A DNA stretch of 64,000 nt, taken from NCBI RefSeq assembly GCF_022601675.1, contig NZ_JAKVIL010000001.1, forward strand, positions 248,001 through 312,000, given 5' to 3'. Positions within the stretch are counted from its first letter, which is position 1. Every line of letters starts with the position of its first letter. Positions 16,482 through 25,224 of this stretch are shown piece after piece. The position numbers were made by a program, and so were the translations under genes. The notes under the pieces are model-generated. The model saw only the letters and a list, made by a program, of their open reading frames with translations, had not been told where the DNA came from and did not search any database. The DNA comes from Ancylobacter gelatini. Lineage in GTDB: Bacteria > Pseudomonadota > Alphaproteobacteria > Rhizobiales > Xanthobacteraceae.

Positions 16482-16625
16482 TCAGCCCGGCGGATCGACC
16501 TTCACGCCCTGCGGGCCAACCTCGATCTGCAACGAATTCTGGTCGCGCTGATACGCCTGATAGGCGAACACGCCCGCAACCACGGCCAGAATGACCACCA
16601 GCCCCACAAGAATCGGACGACTCAT
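16482..16625 (-). CDS. 47-aa membrane-anchored protein
   Basis: The frame starts MSRPILVGLVVILAVVAGVF, one transmembrane helix, followed by AYQAYQRDQNSLQIEVGPQG and a VKVDPPG tail. An AAGGGG ribosome site lies 13 bases before the ATG. A positive N-terminus, single helix and short hydrophilic tail make it a plausible real micro-protein with the tail in the periplasm. Similar short proteins occur in Rhizobiales (family knowledge, unnamed). Function unknown. Confidence 0.6.
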   Translation of the reverse strand: MSRPILVGLVVILAVVAGVFAYQAYQRDQNSLQIEVGPQGVKVDPPG

Positions 16626-16763
16626 GATTCTCAAACCCCTTCATTACTTTAGGAGGCACCGCCGGGCGGTGGCGCACTCCGGTAAGGGAACGGGGAGACG
16701 GGCTTTAAGTTCCCGTCTACCGGCGGCATAAGGGTGGGGGTGCCTCGAACCGGGAGCCGGAAC

Positions 16764-17468
16764 ATGTGCGGACGCCTTCTCCAGGCTCGCGACCTCACCG
16801 CCTATGCCGAGCATTTCCGCATCCCGCCGGGCGGTGCGGCGGTGCCCAACCTGCCGCCGCGCTATAACGGCGCGCCGACGCAGGATTTTCTCGTCGTCCG
16901 CCGCAATCCGCAGACCGCGCGGGCCGAGTTCGGCGCGCTACGCTGGGGGCTGGTGCCGGTCTGGGCCAAGGACCGCTCGATCGCGAACCGGACCTTCAAC
17001 GCCCGCGCCGAGACGGTCGCTACCACCGCCTCGTTTCGCGGGGCATGGCGGGCAGGGCGGCGCTGCCTCATTCCGGTCGATGGCTTTTACGAGTGGCGCC
17101 GTGCGGCCGGCGGCAAGCAGCCGTTCCTGATCGCCCGCGCCGACGGCGCGCCGATCTGGCTGGCCGGACTGTGGGAGGGCTGGAAGGATCCGGCAAGCGG
17201 GGAGTGGCTGCGCACCTTCACCATTCTCACCTGCGCGGCCTCGCCCTTCATGGCGCCGCTGCACGACCGCATGCCGGTCATCGTCGAGGACAGCGAGGCC
17301 GGGCGCTGGCTGGAGGCGGAGGCTCCGGCCGACCTGCTGCGCGCCTACGGCCCGGACGACCTGTCGATGCGCCCGGTTTCGCCGCGGCTCAATTCGGTGC
17401 GGAATGAGGGGCCGGAGCTGTTGGAGCCGCCGGCGGGCGAGGCGCCGTCGCTCGATCTCAGCCTTTGA
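16764..17468 (+). CDS. yedK: SOS response-associated peptidase (SRAP), YedK/HMCES family
   Basis: About 234 aa. MCGR at the N-terminus supplies the catalytic Cys2, which forms a thiazolidine crosslink with abasic sites in single-stranded DNA. NARAETV holds the conserved Asn and Glu, and CLIPVDGFYEWRR and HDRMPVI (His) complete the SRAP signature. The ATG at 16764 is required because Cys2 must follow the removed Met; an in-frame GTG at 16734 would bury it. The 3' end overlaps the convergent membrane-protein gene by 11 bases. Confidence 0.92.
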   Translation: MCGRLLQARDLTAYAEHFRIPPGGAAVPNLPPRYNGAPTQDFLVVRRNPQTARAEFGALRWGLVPVWAKDRSIANRTFNARAETVATTASFRGAWRAGRRCLIPVDGFYEWRRAAGGKQPFLIARADGAPIWLAGLWEGWKDPASGEWLRTFTILTCAASPFMAPLHDRMPVIVEDSEAGRWLEAEAPADLLRAYGPDDLSMRPVSPRLNSVRNEGPELLEPPAGEAPSLDLSL

Positions 17469-18000
17469 TCCAGGCGCGGAACCGTGCCCCGGCCAGCGCC
17501 GCCTCACGGCGCAGGCGCAGGGCGAGCCGCCAGATCGAGGTGCGCCGGACCCGCTCCAGCATGTAGTCGCGCACCTGCACCATCAGGCCGATGGCCCATG
17601 CGAACCATGGATAGGTCAGCAGCTTGGCGCGGCCGGCATGGTAGATGCGCTCCACCACCACGAAGCTCATGAGATAGGCGAACACCATGATCAGCGCGCC
17701 GGTCCTGAAATGCCCGCGCGCGATGACGACCACGCCGACCGCCTTCAGCGGCTCGGCGATGGCAAAGGGAATGGCCAGAATCACGAGGATGAACAGGCGG
17801 TTGCGCGCCGCGATCCAGCGGTCCAGACGCTGCATGATGCGCCAGGAGCCGACCCAGCGCAGGAACGGCCGGTAGAGCGGGCGGGCGAGTTCGTCGAGCA
17901 GGATGAGCGGGACCAGCAGCACCTCGAAGGGCAGGCGCGCCAGCCGGTACAGTGTCTTACGCATCGTCTGGAGTATCTCGGCCTGAAGTGTCTCGCTCAA
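17458..18000 (-). CDS. Conserved membrane protein of unknown function
   Basis: 180 aa, with two or three hydrophobic segments (LPFEVLLVPLILLDELARPL; LFILVILAIPFAIAEPLKAV; TGALIMVFAYLMSFVVVERI) and a strongly basic C-terminus (VRRTSIWRLALRLRREAA). The composition suggests an inner-membrane protein with a cytoplasmic Arg-rich tail. I do not recognise a named family. It ends inside the 3' end of yedK on the other strand. Confidence 0.65.
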   Translation of the reverse strand: MSETLQAEILQTMRKTLYRLARLPFEVLLVPLILLDELARPLYRPFLRWVGSWRIMQRLDRWIAARNRLFILVILAIPFAIAEPLKAVGVVVIARGHFRTGALIMVFAYLMSFVVVERIYHAGRAKLLTYPWFAWAIGLMVQVRDYMLERVRRTSIWRLALRLRREAALAGARFRAWIKG

Positions 18001-18024
18001 CGTCGGGGCGCACCCGCGCGAGGC

Positions 18025-18681
18025 TCACACCGCGCTGATGCGCTGGAGCTGGTCGAACGCGTCCTCGACCAGGCTGACATGGTGCAGCATGGCCGCATGG
18101 GCGCCGGCGGCATCGCCACCCAGCACCGCCTTCACCACCGCGCCGTGCTCGGCATGCGAGCGGGCGAGGCGGCCCGGCGCACGGAACTGCGCCTGACGGA
18201 ACGGGGCGAGGCGCCGACGCAGCGCGATCGTCATCTCCGACACCACGACATTATGCGCGCCGGCATAGAACATGGTGTGGAACACCGTGTTGCTCGCCGT
18301 GTAGGCGGCGACGTCGCCGCGCGCGGTCATCTCGCCCATGCTCTCGTGCAGCGCGTCGAGCCGGCGGCGCTCGATCGGCGTCATGCTCAGCGCGGAGAGG
18401 CGGGCGCAGGTGGCTTCCAGCTCGCCCATGGCGACGAACAACGTGTCGAGCTGCTCGGAGGTCACCTGCGTAACCACGGCGCCGCGGCGCGGGCGCAGCT
18501 CGATCAGGCCGCTGGTCGCAAGCTGGCGCAGCGCCTCGCGTACCGGCGTGCGCGAGGTGCCATAACGCTCGGCGAGCATGTGCTCATCGAGACGGCTGCC
18601 GGGTTCCAGCGTGCCGTCCAGAATGGCAGAGGCGAGGTCCGCCGCCAGTTTCTCGGTTCGGGTCTGGCGTTCATCGGCCAT
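18025..18681 (-). CDS. GntR family transcriptional regulator, FCD (FadR) subfamily
   Basis: About 218 aa. The N-terminal winged helix (LASAILDGTLEPGSRLDEHM, then AERYGTSRTPVREALRQLA) is followed by an alpha-helical FCD ligand domain with putative metal-binding His residues (NTVFHTMFY, SHAEHGAVV). ATG 18681 gives the standard length; an extension to 18738 is not GntR-like. Divergent from the peptide-type ABC importer and very probably its regulator. Candidate operators lie in the 209-bp intergenic region. Confidence 0.88.
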   Translation of the reverse strand: MADERQTRTEKLAADLASAILDGTLEPGSRLDEHMLAERYGTSRTPVREALRQLATSGLIELRPRRGAVVTQVTSEQLDTLFVAMGELEATCARLSALSMTPIERRRLDALHESMGEMTARGDVAAYTASNTVFHTMFYAGAHNVVVSEMTIALRRRLAPFRQAQFRAPGRLARSHAEHGAVVKAVLGGDAAGAHAAMLHHVSLVEDAFDQLQRISAV

Positions 18682-18802
18682 GGCGGGCGCGCTTATCCTG
18701 CTGCTGTGGACACGAAATTTGCCCCCAATCCTTCGCATGAAACCGACGATGCATACAGCCCAATATATGAGCGGCGGTGAATTCTATTTCAGCACACAAA
18801 AA

Positions 18803-18814
18803 TGCAAAGTTGCA
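18803..18814. promoter_or_regulatory. Candidate GntR operator upstream of the ABC importer
   Basis: Perfect inverted repeat TGCAA-AG-TTGCA, immediately followed by ATGCACAA, which forms a second overlapping imperfect palindrome (TTGCATGCACAA). A further ATGCAT occurs at 18834-18839 and another at 18751-18756. Clustering of TGCA-rich palindromes in an AT-richer stretch between a GntR gene and its probable target fits FCD-type operators. The exact binding site is inferred. Confidence 0.45.
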
Positions 18815-18890
18815 TGCACAATCCCCATCAAGAATGCATCACCGGCTTGCGGCACGATGATCCGCCGGCCTGACGGGAGCACTGGGGAAC

Positions 18891-20519
18891 ATGAATCGTC
18901 GCGAATTCCTGAAGTCCACCTCCGCCGTTACCCTGGCTTCGGCTGGTGGCCTCGCCGCACCCGCGCTGTGGAGCCTGGCTCAGGCCCAGTCGGCGCGTCA
19001 GGAGACGCTGCTGCTGGTGAGTGAGGGCGGGCCGAACAATCTGGACATCCACGGCGTCGGCACCAACCGCCCCGGCTACGAGGTGTCGTGGAACTGCTAC
19101 GACCGGCTGATGAGCTACGGCACCAAGACGCTGCCGGACGGCTCGGTGAGCTATGATCGCGACAAGCTGGTGCCGGAACTCGCCGAGAGCTGGGATCTCA
19201 CCAAGGATTCCGTGACCTTCACGCTGCGCAAGGACGCCAAGTTCCACGACGGCGCCCCGGTAACCGCGCACGACGTGAAATGGTCGCTCGACCGCGCGGT
19301 GACGGTGGGCGGCTTCCCGACCTTCCAGATGAAGGCGGGCTCGCTGGAGAAGCCCGAGCAGTTCGTCGTGGTCGACGACCACACCATCCGCATCGACTTC
19401 ATCCGCCCCGACCGGCTGACCATGCCGGACCTCGCGGTGATCGTGCCGGGCGTCTATAATTCCAAGCTGGTGAAGTCCAAGGCGACCGAGCAGGACCCCT
19501 GGGGCCTCGAATACACCAAGCAGAACACCGCCGGCTCCGGCGCCTACAAGGTCACGCGCTGGCAGCCGGGCACCGAGGTGGTGTTCGAGCGCAACGATGC
19601 GTGGGTCTGCGGTCCGCTGCCCGCGCTCAAGCGCGTGGTATGGCGCATGGTTCCTTCGGCCGGCAACCGCCGGGCGCTGATCGAGCGCGGCGACGCCGAC
19701 ATCTCCTTCGACCTGCCGTCCAAGGACTTCAAGGAGCTGGAGGCCGGCGGCAAGGTGAAGGTGGTGTCGAACCCGATCTCGAACGGCATCCAGTATATCG
19801 GCATGAACGTCACCAAGCCGCCCTTCGACAAGCTCGAAGTGCGTCAGGCGGTGGCCTATGCCATCCCGTATCAGAAGATCATGGACGCGGTGATGTTCGG
19901 CATGGCCAAGCCCATGTTCGGCGCCGCCTCCAACACGGTGAGCGAGCCGGTCTGGCCGCAGCCGCACGGTTACAACACCGACATCGCCAAGGCCAAGGAA
20001 CTGCTTGCCAAGGCCGGCTACCCGGAAGGCTTCGAGACCACGCTGTCCTTCGACCTCGGTTCGGCAGGGATCAACGAGCCGCTGTGCACGCTGGTTCAGG
20101 AAAGTCTGGCCCAGATCGGCATCAAGGCAACGCTGAACAAGATTCCCGGCGCGAACTGGCGCGGCGAGCTGACCAAGAAGGAGCTGCCGCTGATCGCCAA
20201 CTTCTTCTCGGGCTGGCTCGACTATCCCGAATACTTCTTCTTCTGGTGCTATCACGGCCAGAACGCCGTGTTCAACACGATGAGCTACAAGAACCCGGAG
20301 ATGGACAAGCTGATCGACGGCGCCCGCGCGAGTGCTGCCGCCGGCGACTGGCCCGCCTACACCAAGGACGTGACCGGCTTTATCGATCTCGCCTTCGCCG
20401 AGGTGCCGCGCGTGCCGCTCTACCAGCCCTATCTGAGCGTCGCGATGCAGAAGCCGATCACCGGCTATCAGTACTGGTTCCACCGCCAGCTCGACTACCG
20501 CACGCTGAAGAAGGGCTGA
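18891..20519 (+). CDS. ABC transporter substrate-binding protein, family 5 (peptide/nickel type)
   Basis: 542-aa periplasmic binding protein (SBP_bac_5, DppA/OppA fold). A perfect twin-arginine motif (NRREFLK) leads a hydrophobic Ala-rich signal ending AQAQS. Mature-domain hallmarks are LVPELAESWDLTKDSVTFTL, RKDAKFHDGAPVTAHDVKWS and VRQAVAYAIPYQKIMDAVMF. It delivers substrate to the two permeases encoded downstream. Substrate not determinable: dipeptides, oligopeptides or other small amides are all possible. It starts an operon-like block but is separated from the permeases by 196 bases containing a strong hairpin, suggesting higher expression than the membrane parts. Confidence 0.9.
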   Translation: MNRREFLKSTSAVTLASAGGLAAPALWSLAQAQSARQETLLLVSEGGPNNLDIHGVGTNRPGYEVSWNCYDRLMSYGTKTLPDGSVSYDRDKLVPELAESWDLTKDSVTFTLRKDAKFHDGAPVTAHDVKWSLDRAVTVGGFPTFQMKAGSLEKPEQFVVVDDHTIRIDFIRPDRLTMPDLAVIVPGVYNSKLVKSKATEQDPWGLEYTKQNTAGSGAYKVTRWQPGTEVVFERNDAWVCGPLPALKRVVWRMVPSAGNRRALIERGDADISFDLPSKDFKELEAGGKVKVVSNPISNGIQYIGMNVTKPPFDKLEVRQAVAYAIPYQKIMDAVMFGMAKPMFGAASNTVSEPVWPQPHGYNTDIAKAKELLAKAGYPEGFETTLSFDLGSAGINEPLCTLVQESLAQIGIKATLNKIPGANWRGELTKKELPLIANFFSGWLDYPEYFFFWCYHGQNAVFNTMSYKNPEMDKLIDGARASAAAGDWPAYTKDVTGFIDLAFAEVPRVPLYQPYLSVAMQKPITGYQYWFHRQLDYRTLKKG

Positions 20520-20591
20520 GCGCCGCGCGCAGAGGGTCGCCAGCGCCCCGGATCGCCACGCGCGTCCGGGAACGCGATTGGGGGGCGGCAA

Positions 20592-20633
20592 GGGGGTCGG
20601 GCGCCAGGCGTCCCCGCTGGGCGTCCGACCCCC
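20592..20633 (+). promoter_or_regulatory. Long GC-rich hairpin between binding-protein and permease genes
   Basis: A 14-bp stem (20592-20605 GGGGGTCGGGCGCC with 20620-20633 GGCGTCCGACCCCC, one G-U pair) has a 14-base loop and no T tract. It is too GC-rich and T-poor for a canonical terminator. Its position, 73 bases after the binding-protein stop, fits an mRNA-stabilising 3' structure or a partial attenuator that sets the binding protein above the permeases, as known for other ABC importer operons. Confidence 0.6.
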
Positions 20634-20715
20634 GAGCGGCGCCTGATCGCAAGGCGCCCGTTCGCTCCTCCCGCCGGCCCCTCTCAAGCCTGATTTTCGC
20701 CCGCCGTTCCGTTCC

Positions 20716-21741
20716 ATGGAGGCCGCGTTGCTCAAGCAGATCATCAAGCGCATGGCGACGGCGATACCGAGCATCATCGGCGTCGTCATCGTCACCTTCC
20801 TGCTCACCCGCGTGCTGCCGGGCGATACCGCCGCCTATTTCGCCGGCCCGGCCGCCAGCGAACAGGCGATCTCGGAAATCCGCGCCAAGCTCGGCCTCGA
20901 CCAGCCGCTGCCCGTGCAGTTCCTCGCCTATGTGAAGGACCTCGCCACCGGCAATCTCGGCAACTCGCTCACCACCGGCCAGCCGGTGCTCGACGACATC
21001 CGCGCCCGCCTGCCGGCCTCGGCCGAGCTGACATTGCTGGGGCTGCTGCTCTCGGTGCTGGTCGCGGTGCCGCTCGGCATCCTCGCCGCCGTGCGGCAGG
21101 GATCGTGGATCGACCATCTGTGCCGGCTGGTGGCGACGGCGGGCGTGTCGCTCCCGGTGTTCTTCACCGGGCTGCTGCTGGTCTATGTGTTCTATTTCAA
21201 GCTCGGCTGGGCTCCGGCGCCGCTGGGGCGGCTGGACTTCTTCTATTCGCCGCCGGAAACGATCACCGGCTTCTACCTCGTCGACAGCCTGCTCGCCGGC
21301 GATATCGAGGTGTTCCGCGCCTCCTGGTCGCAGATCTGGCTGCCGGCGGTGACGCTCGCCATCTTCTCGCTGGCGCCGATCGCGCGCATGACCCGCGCCT
21401 CCATGCTTGCCGTGCTGGCCTCGGATTTCGTGCGCACCGCGCGGGCCTCGGGGCTGAAACCGCGCAAGGTCGTGCTGGGCTATGCGTTCCGCAACGCGCT
21501 GCTGCCGGTCGTGACCACGCTCGGCATGGTGTTCTCCTTCCTGCTGGGTGCGAATGTGCTCGTGGAGAAGGTGTTCGCCTGGCCAGGGATCGGCTCCTAC
21601 GCCATTGAGGCGCTGATCACTTCGGACTACGCGCCGGTGCAGGGCTTCGTGCTCGCCATGGCCATTCTTTACGTGCTGCTGAACCTGCTCATCGACATCG
21701 TCTACGGGCTCATCGACCCGCGCGTGAGGATTGAAGCATGA
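20716..21741 (+). CDS. ABC transporter permease, DppB/OppB type
   Basis: 341-aa inner-membrane permease with six hydrophobic helices. N-terminal IPSIIGVVIVTFLLTRVLPG and the binding-protein-dependent permease loop (FVRTARASGLKPRKVVLGYA) that contacts the ATPase are clear, followed by ALLPVVTTLGMVFSFLLG. The ATG at 20716 lies after the hairpin region. The gene overlaps the next permease by four bases (ATGA). Forms the heterodimeric membrane channel with the DppC-type partner. Confidence 0.9.
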   Translation: MEAALLKQIIKRMATAIPSIIGVVIVTFLLTRVLPGDTAAYFAGPAASEQAISEIRAKLGLDQPLPVQFLAYVKDLATGNLGNSLTTGQPVLDDIRARLPASAELTLLGLLLSVLVAVPLGILAAVRQGSWIDHLCRLVATAGVSLPVFFTGLLLVYVFYFKLGWAPAPLGRLDFFYSPPETITGFYLVDSLLAGDIEVFRASWSQIWLPAVTLAIFSLAPIARMTRASMLAVLASDFVRTARASGLKPRKVVLGYAFRNALLPVVTTLGMVFSFLLGANVLVEKVFAWPGIGSYAIEALITSDYAPVQGFVLAMAILYVLLNLLIDIVYGLIDPRVRIEA

Positions 21742-22619
21742 CCATGGTCTCCGCCTCTCCCGCCTCAGCCCCCCGCGACGGGCTGCTGTCCCACGCCCGC
21801 CACATCGTCGCCGAGAACCCGGTGACCGGCATCGCCTTCGGCCTGTTCGCGCTGCTGGTGATCGCGGCGGTGCTTGGTCCGTGGATCGTGCCCTACGACC
21901 CGCTGGCGAGCGACACGGTGAACGCGCTCCAGCCGCCCTCCGCCGCGCACTGGTTCGGCACCGACCAGCTCGGGCGCGACATCTTCTCGCGCGTGGTGGT
22001 GGCGACGCGGCTGGACATGGTGATCGCGATCGCCTCGGTCGCGCTGGTGTTCATCGCCGGCGGCTTCGCGGGCATCGCCTCGGGCTATTTCGGCGGCTGG
22101 ACCGACCGCATCGTCGGGCGCGTCTCCGACACCATCATGGCGTTTCCCCTCTTCGTGCTGGCCATGGGCATCGTGGCGGCGCTGGGCAACACGGTGACCA
22201 ACATCGTCATCGCCACCGCGATCATCAATTTCCCGCTCTATGTCCGCGTCGCCCGCGCCGAGGCCAATATTCGCCGCGAGGCTGGCTTCGTGCAGGCGGC
22301 CCGGCTGACCGGCAATTCGGAAATGCGCATCCTGCTCACCCAGATCGCGCCGAACATCCTGCCGCTGATGATGGTGCAGGTCTCGCTGACCATGGGCTAC
22401 GCCATCCTCAACGCCGCCGGTCTGTCCTTCATCGGCCTGGGCGTGCGCCCGCCTACCCCCGAATGGGGGATCATGGTCGCGGAAGGCGCCTCGTTCATCG
22501 TCTCCGGCGAATGGTGGATCGCCTTCTTCCCCGGCGTGACGCTGATGCTGGCCGTGTTCTGCTTCAATCTGCTCGGCGATGGTCTGCGCGATCTCGTCGA
22601 CCCGCAGCGCCGCACCTGA
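21738..22619 (+). CDS. ABC transporter permease, DppC/OppC type
   Basis: 293 aa. The N-terminal extension and first helix (IAFGLFALLVIAAVLGPWIV) are followed by HWFGTDQLGRDIFSRVVVA, the family hallmark. Further on are the EAA loop (FVQAARLTGNSEMRILLTQI) and ILNAAGLSFIGLGVRPPTPE, also highly typical. The start ATG overlaps the DppB-type stop (ATGA), so translation is coupled. The ATPase gene follows after 10 bases. Confidence 0.9.
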   Translation: MTMVSASPASAPRDGLLSHARHIVAENPVTGIAFGLFALLVIAAVLGPWIVPYDPLASDTVNALQPPSAAHWFGTDQLGRDIFSRVVVATRLDMVIAIASVALVFIAGGFAGIASGYFGGWTDRIVGRVSDTIMAFPLFVLAMGIVAALGNTVTNIVIATAIINFPLYVRVARAEANIRREAGFVQAARLTGNSEMRILLTQIAPNILPLMMVQVSLTMGYAILNAAGLSFIGLGVRPPTPEWGIMVAEGASFIVSGEWWIAFFPGVTLMLAVFCFNLLGDGLRDLVDPQRRT

Positions 22620-22629
22620 GGGGGCCGTC

Positions 22630-24354
22630 ATGAACGTTCACAACGTGCCGCCGAACCACGTCCAGCCGCCGCTGCTCGATGTCCGCGACCTCTCCGTGGA
22701 GTTCGCCACCCGCCGGGGCGTGGTGCGGGCGGTGGAGAAGGTCAACATCCGCCTCGCCAAGGGCGAGACGCTGGGCATCGTCGGTGAATCCGGCTCGGGA
22801 AAATCGGTCACCTCCTACACGGTGATGCGCATCCTCGACCGCGCCGGCCGCATCGCGGAAGGCGCGATCCGGTTCGGCGGGGTCGATCTGGTGGGCGCCT
22901 CCGAAAGCGAGGTGAGGGCGCTTCGCGGCCGGGAGATGTCGATGATCTTCCAGAACCCGCGCGCGGCGCTGAACCCGATCCGCAAGGTCGGCAAGCAGAT
23001 CGAGGACGTGCTGATCGAGCATGTGCAGGCCCAGCCTTCGGATGCGAAGGAGAAGGCGATCGAGGCGCTCAAAGCGGTGCGCATCGCCCGGCCGGAAGAG
23101 CGCTATCATGCCTATCCGTTCGAGCTTTCCGGCGGCATGTGCCAGCGCATCGTGATCGCGCTGGCGCTGGCCTGCCGGCCGCAACTGCTGATCGCCGACG
23201 AGCCCACCACCGGGCTCGACGTCACGACCCAGAAGGCGGTGATGGACCTCGTGGTCGAACTGACGCGCGAGCGCAACATGTCGACCATCCTGATCACCCA
23301 TGACCTCGGCCTCGCGGCGGCCTATTGCGACCGGGTGATGGTGATGGAGAAGGGCAAGGTGGTGGAAACCGCCAATGCCAGCGAGATCTTCCGCGCTCCC
23401 CAGCATCCCTATACGCGCAAGCTGATGCGCGCGACCCCGCGCGGCGGCGTGACACTTCGCGACCTGCTGCCGGAGGACGTCGCTGCCGCCATGGACGCGC
23501 CGTCCGAGCCCGCGGCCGCGCCGGGGCAGGGGCCGCTTCTCAAGGTCGAGGCGCTGGTGAAGGAATATCCGCGCCAGCTCACCGGCGGCGGGCTGGCGCA
23601 GGCGCTCGGTTTTCGCGGCGCGAGCGCAGATCCGTTCCGCGCGGTGGACGGCATCAGCTTCGAGGTGGCGCGGGGTGAAAGCCTCGGCCTCGTCGGCGAA
23701 TCCGGCTGCGGCAAGTCCACCACCTCGATGATGCTGATGCGCCTGATCGACCCGACCTCGGGGCGGATCATGTTCGATGGCACCGACCTCTCGGCCATTC
23801 CCGCGAAGCAGTTCGCGCGCTCGGCATTCCGCCTGCGCATCCAGATGGTGTTCCAGGACCCGACCGACAGCCTCAACCCGCGCTTCACCGCGGCGCGCTC
23901 GATCGCGGATCCGCTGATGCGCATGGGGACGGCGATGGGCAGCGCGGCGCTGCGTGCGCGGGTGGAGGAGCTGGCGGGCCATGTCGGCCTGCCCCCGGAG
24001 TTTCTCGACCGCTTCCCGCATCAGCTCTCGGGCGGGCAGAAGGCGCGCGTCGGCATCGCCCGCGCCATCGCGCTCAATCCCGATCTCGTGGTGCTCGACG
24101 AGCCGACCGCCGCGCTCGACGTCTCGGTGCAGGCGGTGGTTCTGAACCTCTTGCAGGACCTCAAGACCAAGCTGGGCATGAGCTATATCTTCGTCAGCCA
24201 CGACCTCGAAGTGGTGCGCATGCTGTGCGATCGGGTGATCGTGATGCGCGCGGGCGCCATCGTGGAGGAGGGCGGCACCGAACAGGTGATGGCGGCGCCG
24301 AAGGCCGCCTATACGCGCGAGCTGCTGGCCTCGATCCCGCATCCGCCGATCTGA
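22630..24354 (+). CDS. ABC transporter ATP-binding protein, fused double ATPase (DppD-DppF type)
   Basis: 574 aa with two complete nucleotide-binding domains. The first has Walker A GESGSGKS (residues 52-59), signature LSGGMCQR and Walker B LLIADEPTTGLD. The second, after an Ala/Pro linker near residue 290-300, has GESGCGKS, LSGGQKAR and LVVLDEPTAALD. Both halves carry the oligopeptide-type C-terminal region (HPYTRKLMRATP; AAYTRELLASIP). In E. coli these are separate DppD and DppF proteins; here the fusion guarantees one-to-one assembly. ATG 22630 is chosen as the first start after the dppC stop. Confidence 0.92.
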   Translation: MNVHNVPPNHVQPPLLDVRDLSVEFATRRGVVRAVEKVNIRLAKGETLGIVGESGSGKSVTSYTVMRILDRAGRIAEGAIRFGGVDLVGASESEVRALRGREMSMIFQNPRAALNPIRKVGKQIEDVLIEHVQAQPSDAKEKAIEALKAVRIARPEERYHAYPFELSGGMCQRIVIALALACRPQLLIADEPTTGLDVTTQKAVMDLVVELTRERNMSTILITHDLGLAAAYCDRVMVMEKGKVVETANASEIFRAPQHPYTRKLMRATPRGGVTLRDLLPEDVAAAMDAPSEPAAAPGQGPLLKVEALVKEYPRQLTGGGLAQALGFRGASADPFRAVDGISFEVARGESLGLVGESGCGKSTTSMMLMRLIDPTSGRIMFDGTDLSAIPAKQFARSAFRLRIQMVFQDPTDSLNPRFTAARSIADPLMRMGTAMGSAALRARVEELAGHVGLPPEFLDRFPHQLSGGQKARVGIARAIALNPDLVVLDEPTAALDVSVQAVVLNLLQDLKTKLGMSYIFVSHDLEVVRMLCDRVIVMRAGAIVEEGGTEQVMAAPKAAYTRELLASIPHPPI

Positions 24355-24378
24355 ACGCGCCGGCTCACGCCCGCGCAA

Positions 24379-24765
24379 TCATTTCTTGCGGCCGTATTCC
24401 TCGTCCATCCACTGGTCGGCCTGCACCATGCGGGTGAACATGTAGGCCACGGCGCGGGCGGTGGCGACGGTCGGCCCCTGTTCCCAGACTTCGCCATGCT
24501 CGAAGCCCATCATCACCGTGTAGTTCGGCCGGCGGGCGCCGAACAGCGTGCGCTTGCGCAGCGACTTCACCACGACGAACTCCATGTGAAGCTGGTTGGA
24601 GACGAGGTAGAGCATCCCCTCGCTCGGGTCGTATTTGGGCGACAGCTTCGATGCCACGGCGGGTGTGGCACGCGTGATGGCGGCGATGTCGGCGTCGGTA
24701 TAGGGAAGGCGATTCATGTGCGCGGCGGTGGCGCGCATCTCCGGCAGGGTCAGGCGTTCGGCCAT
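24379..24765 (-). CDS. Conserved hypothetical protein, 128 aa
   Basis: Soluble protein from ATG 24765 (MAERLTLPEMRATAAHMNRL). Distinctive stretches are DADIAAITRATPAVASKLSP, SNQLHMEFVVVKSLRKRTLF and a C-terminal GFEHGEVWEQGPTVATARAV. No signal peptide or membrane helix, no motif I can name. It is convergent with the ABC ATPase gene (24-base gap), so it is not part of that operon. Codon usage looks like its neighbours, and the internal structure supports a real gene. Confidence 0.6.
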   Translation of the reverse strand: MAERLTLPEMRATAAHMNRLPYTDADIAAITRATPAVASKLSPKYDPSEGMLYLVSNQLHMEFVVVKSLRKRTLFGARRPNYTVMMGFEHGEVWEQGPTVATARAVAYMFTRMVQADQWMDEEYGRKK

Positions 24766-25224
24766 GGGTCGCGTTCCTCGTCGTGTCTTTGCGGCCGTTC
24801 TCGGCTGCGCTCTTGCCGCCCACGGGGCGGAGCGTTGCTTTAGGCGAAATGCCTCCGTTACGTAAAGCCGCCCGTGGATTTTCGAGTGCACGGCATGGTT
24901 GCGATCGCGCGGCATCGGGCGGGAACGGCAGTCGACCTCAATATTCCCTAGCGGCATCATCCGCCTTCATTCTTGAAGGAATTTCAGCAGGAGCGCGACA
25001 GGGGGCCGGCAGCACGCATGCCGGGCTGATGGCGGTCATCGCCGGCCTTCTTGTCGTGATTGTGTTGATGCTCGATCGGCGTCACGTCTCGCTCCGGGCG
25101 CCTGCGCGCGCGGCTGGAGGTCGGCGAATCGCCGCACTCCGCCGGATGGCGAGTTGACGGCCGCCACGCCCCTGCCGATACAGCGCAGGGCCGGCATTGC
25201 CCGGCGATAATACCGAGGCGCCTT
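24766..25224. other. Intergenic region, 459 bases
   Basis: Holds the promoter of the minus-strand hypothetical gene and presumably that of the TehA-like gene. One short plus-strand frame (25029-25157, MAVIAGLLVVIVLMLDRRHV then an Arg-rich tail) could encode a 42-aa single-pass protein, but it has no recognisable ribosome site, so it is not listed as a gene. Nothing else recognised. Confidence 0.4.

Noticed and set aside
18828-20807. A 659-codon minus frame opposite the ABC substrate-binding protein gene
   Set aside because: Shadow of a clear Tat-exported binding protein with standard codon periodicity on the plus strand.
22564-24378. A 604-codon open frame antisense to the fused ABC ATPase gene
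   Set aside because: Low-complexity Arg/His/Ala-rich translation with no domains; it mirrors codon bias of the clear plus-strand gene in a GC-rich genome.
25029-25157. 42-codon frame with one hydrophobic helix upstream of the TehA-like gene
   Set aside because: No recognisable ribosome site and no sign of conservation from a single sequence; mentioned only as part of the intergenic description.
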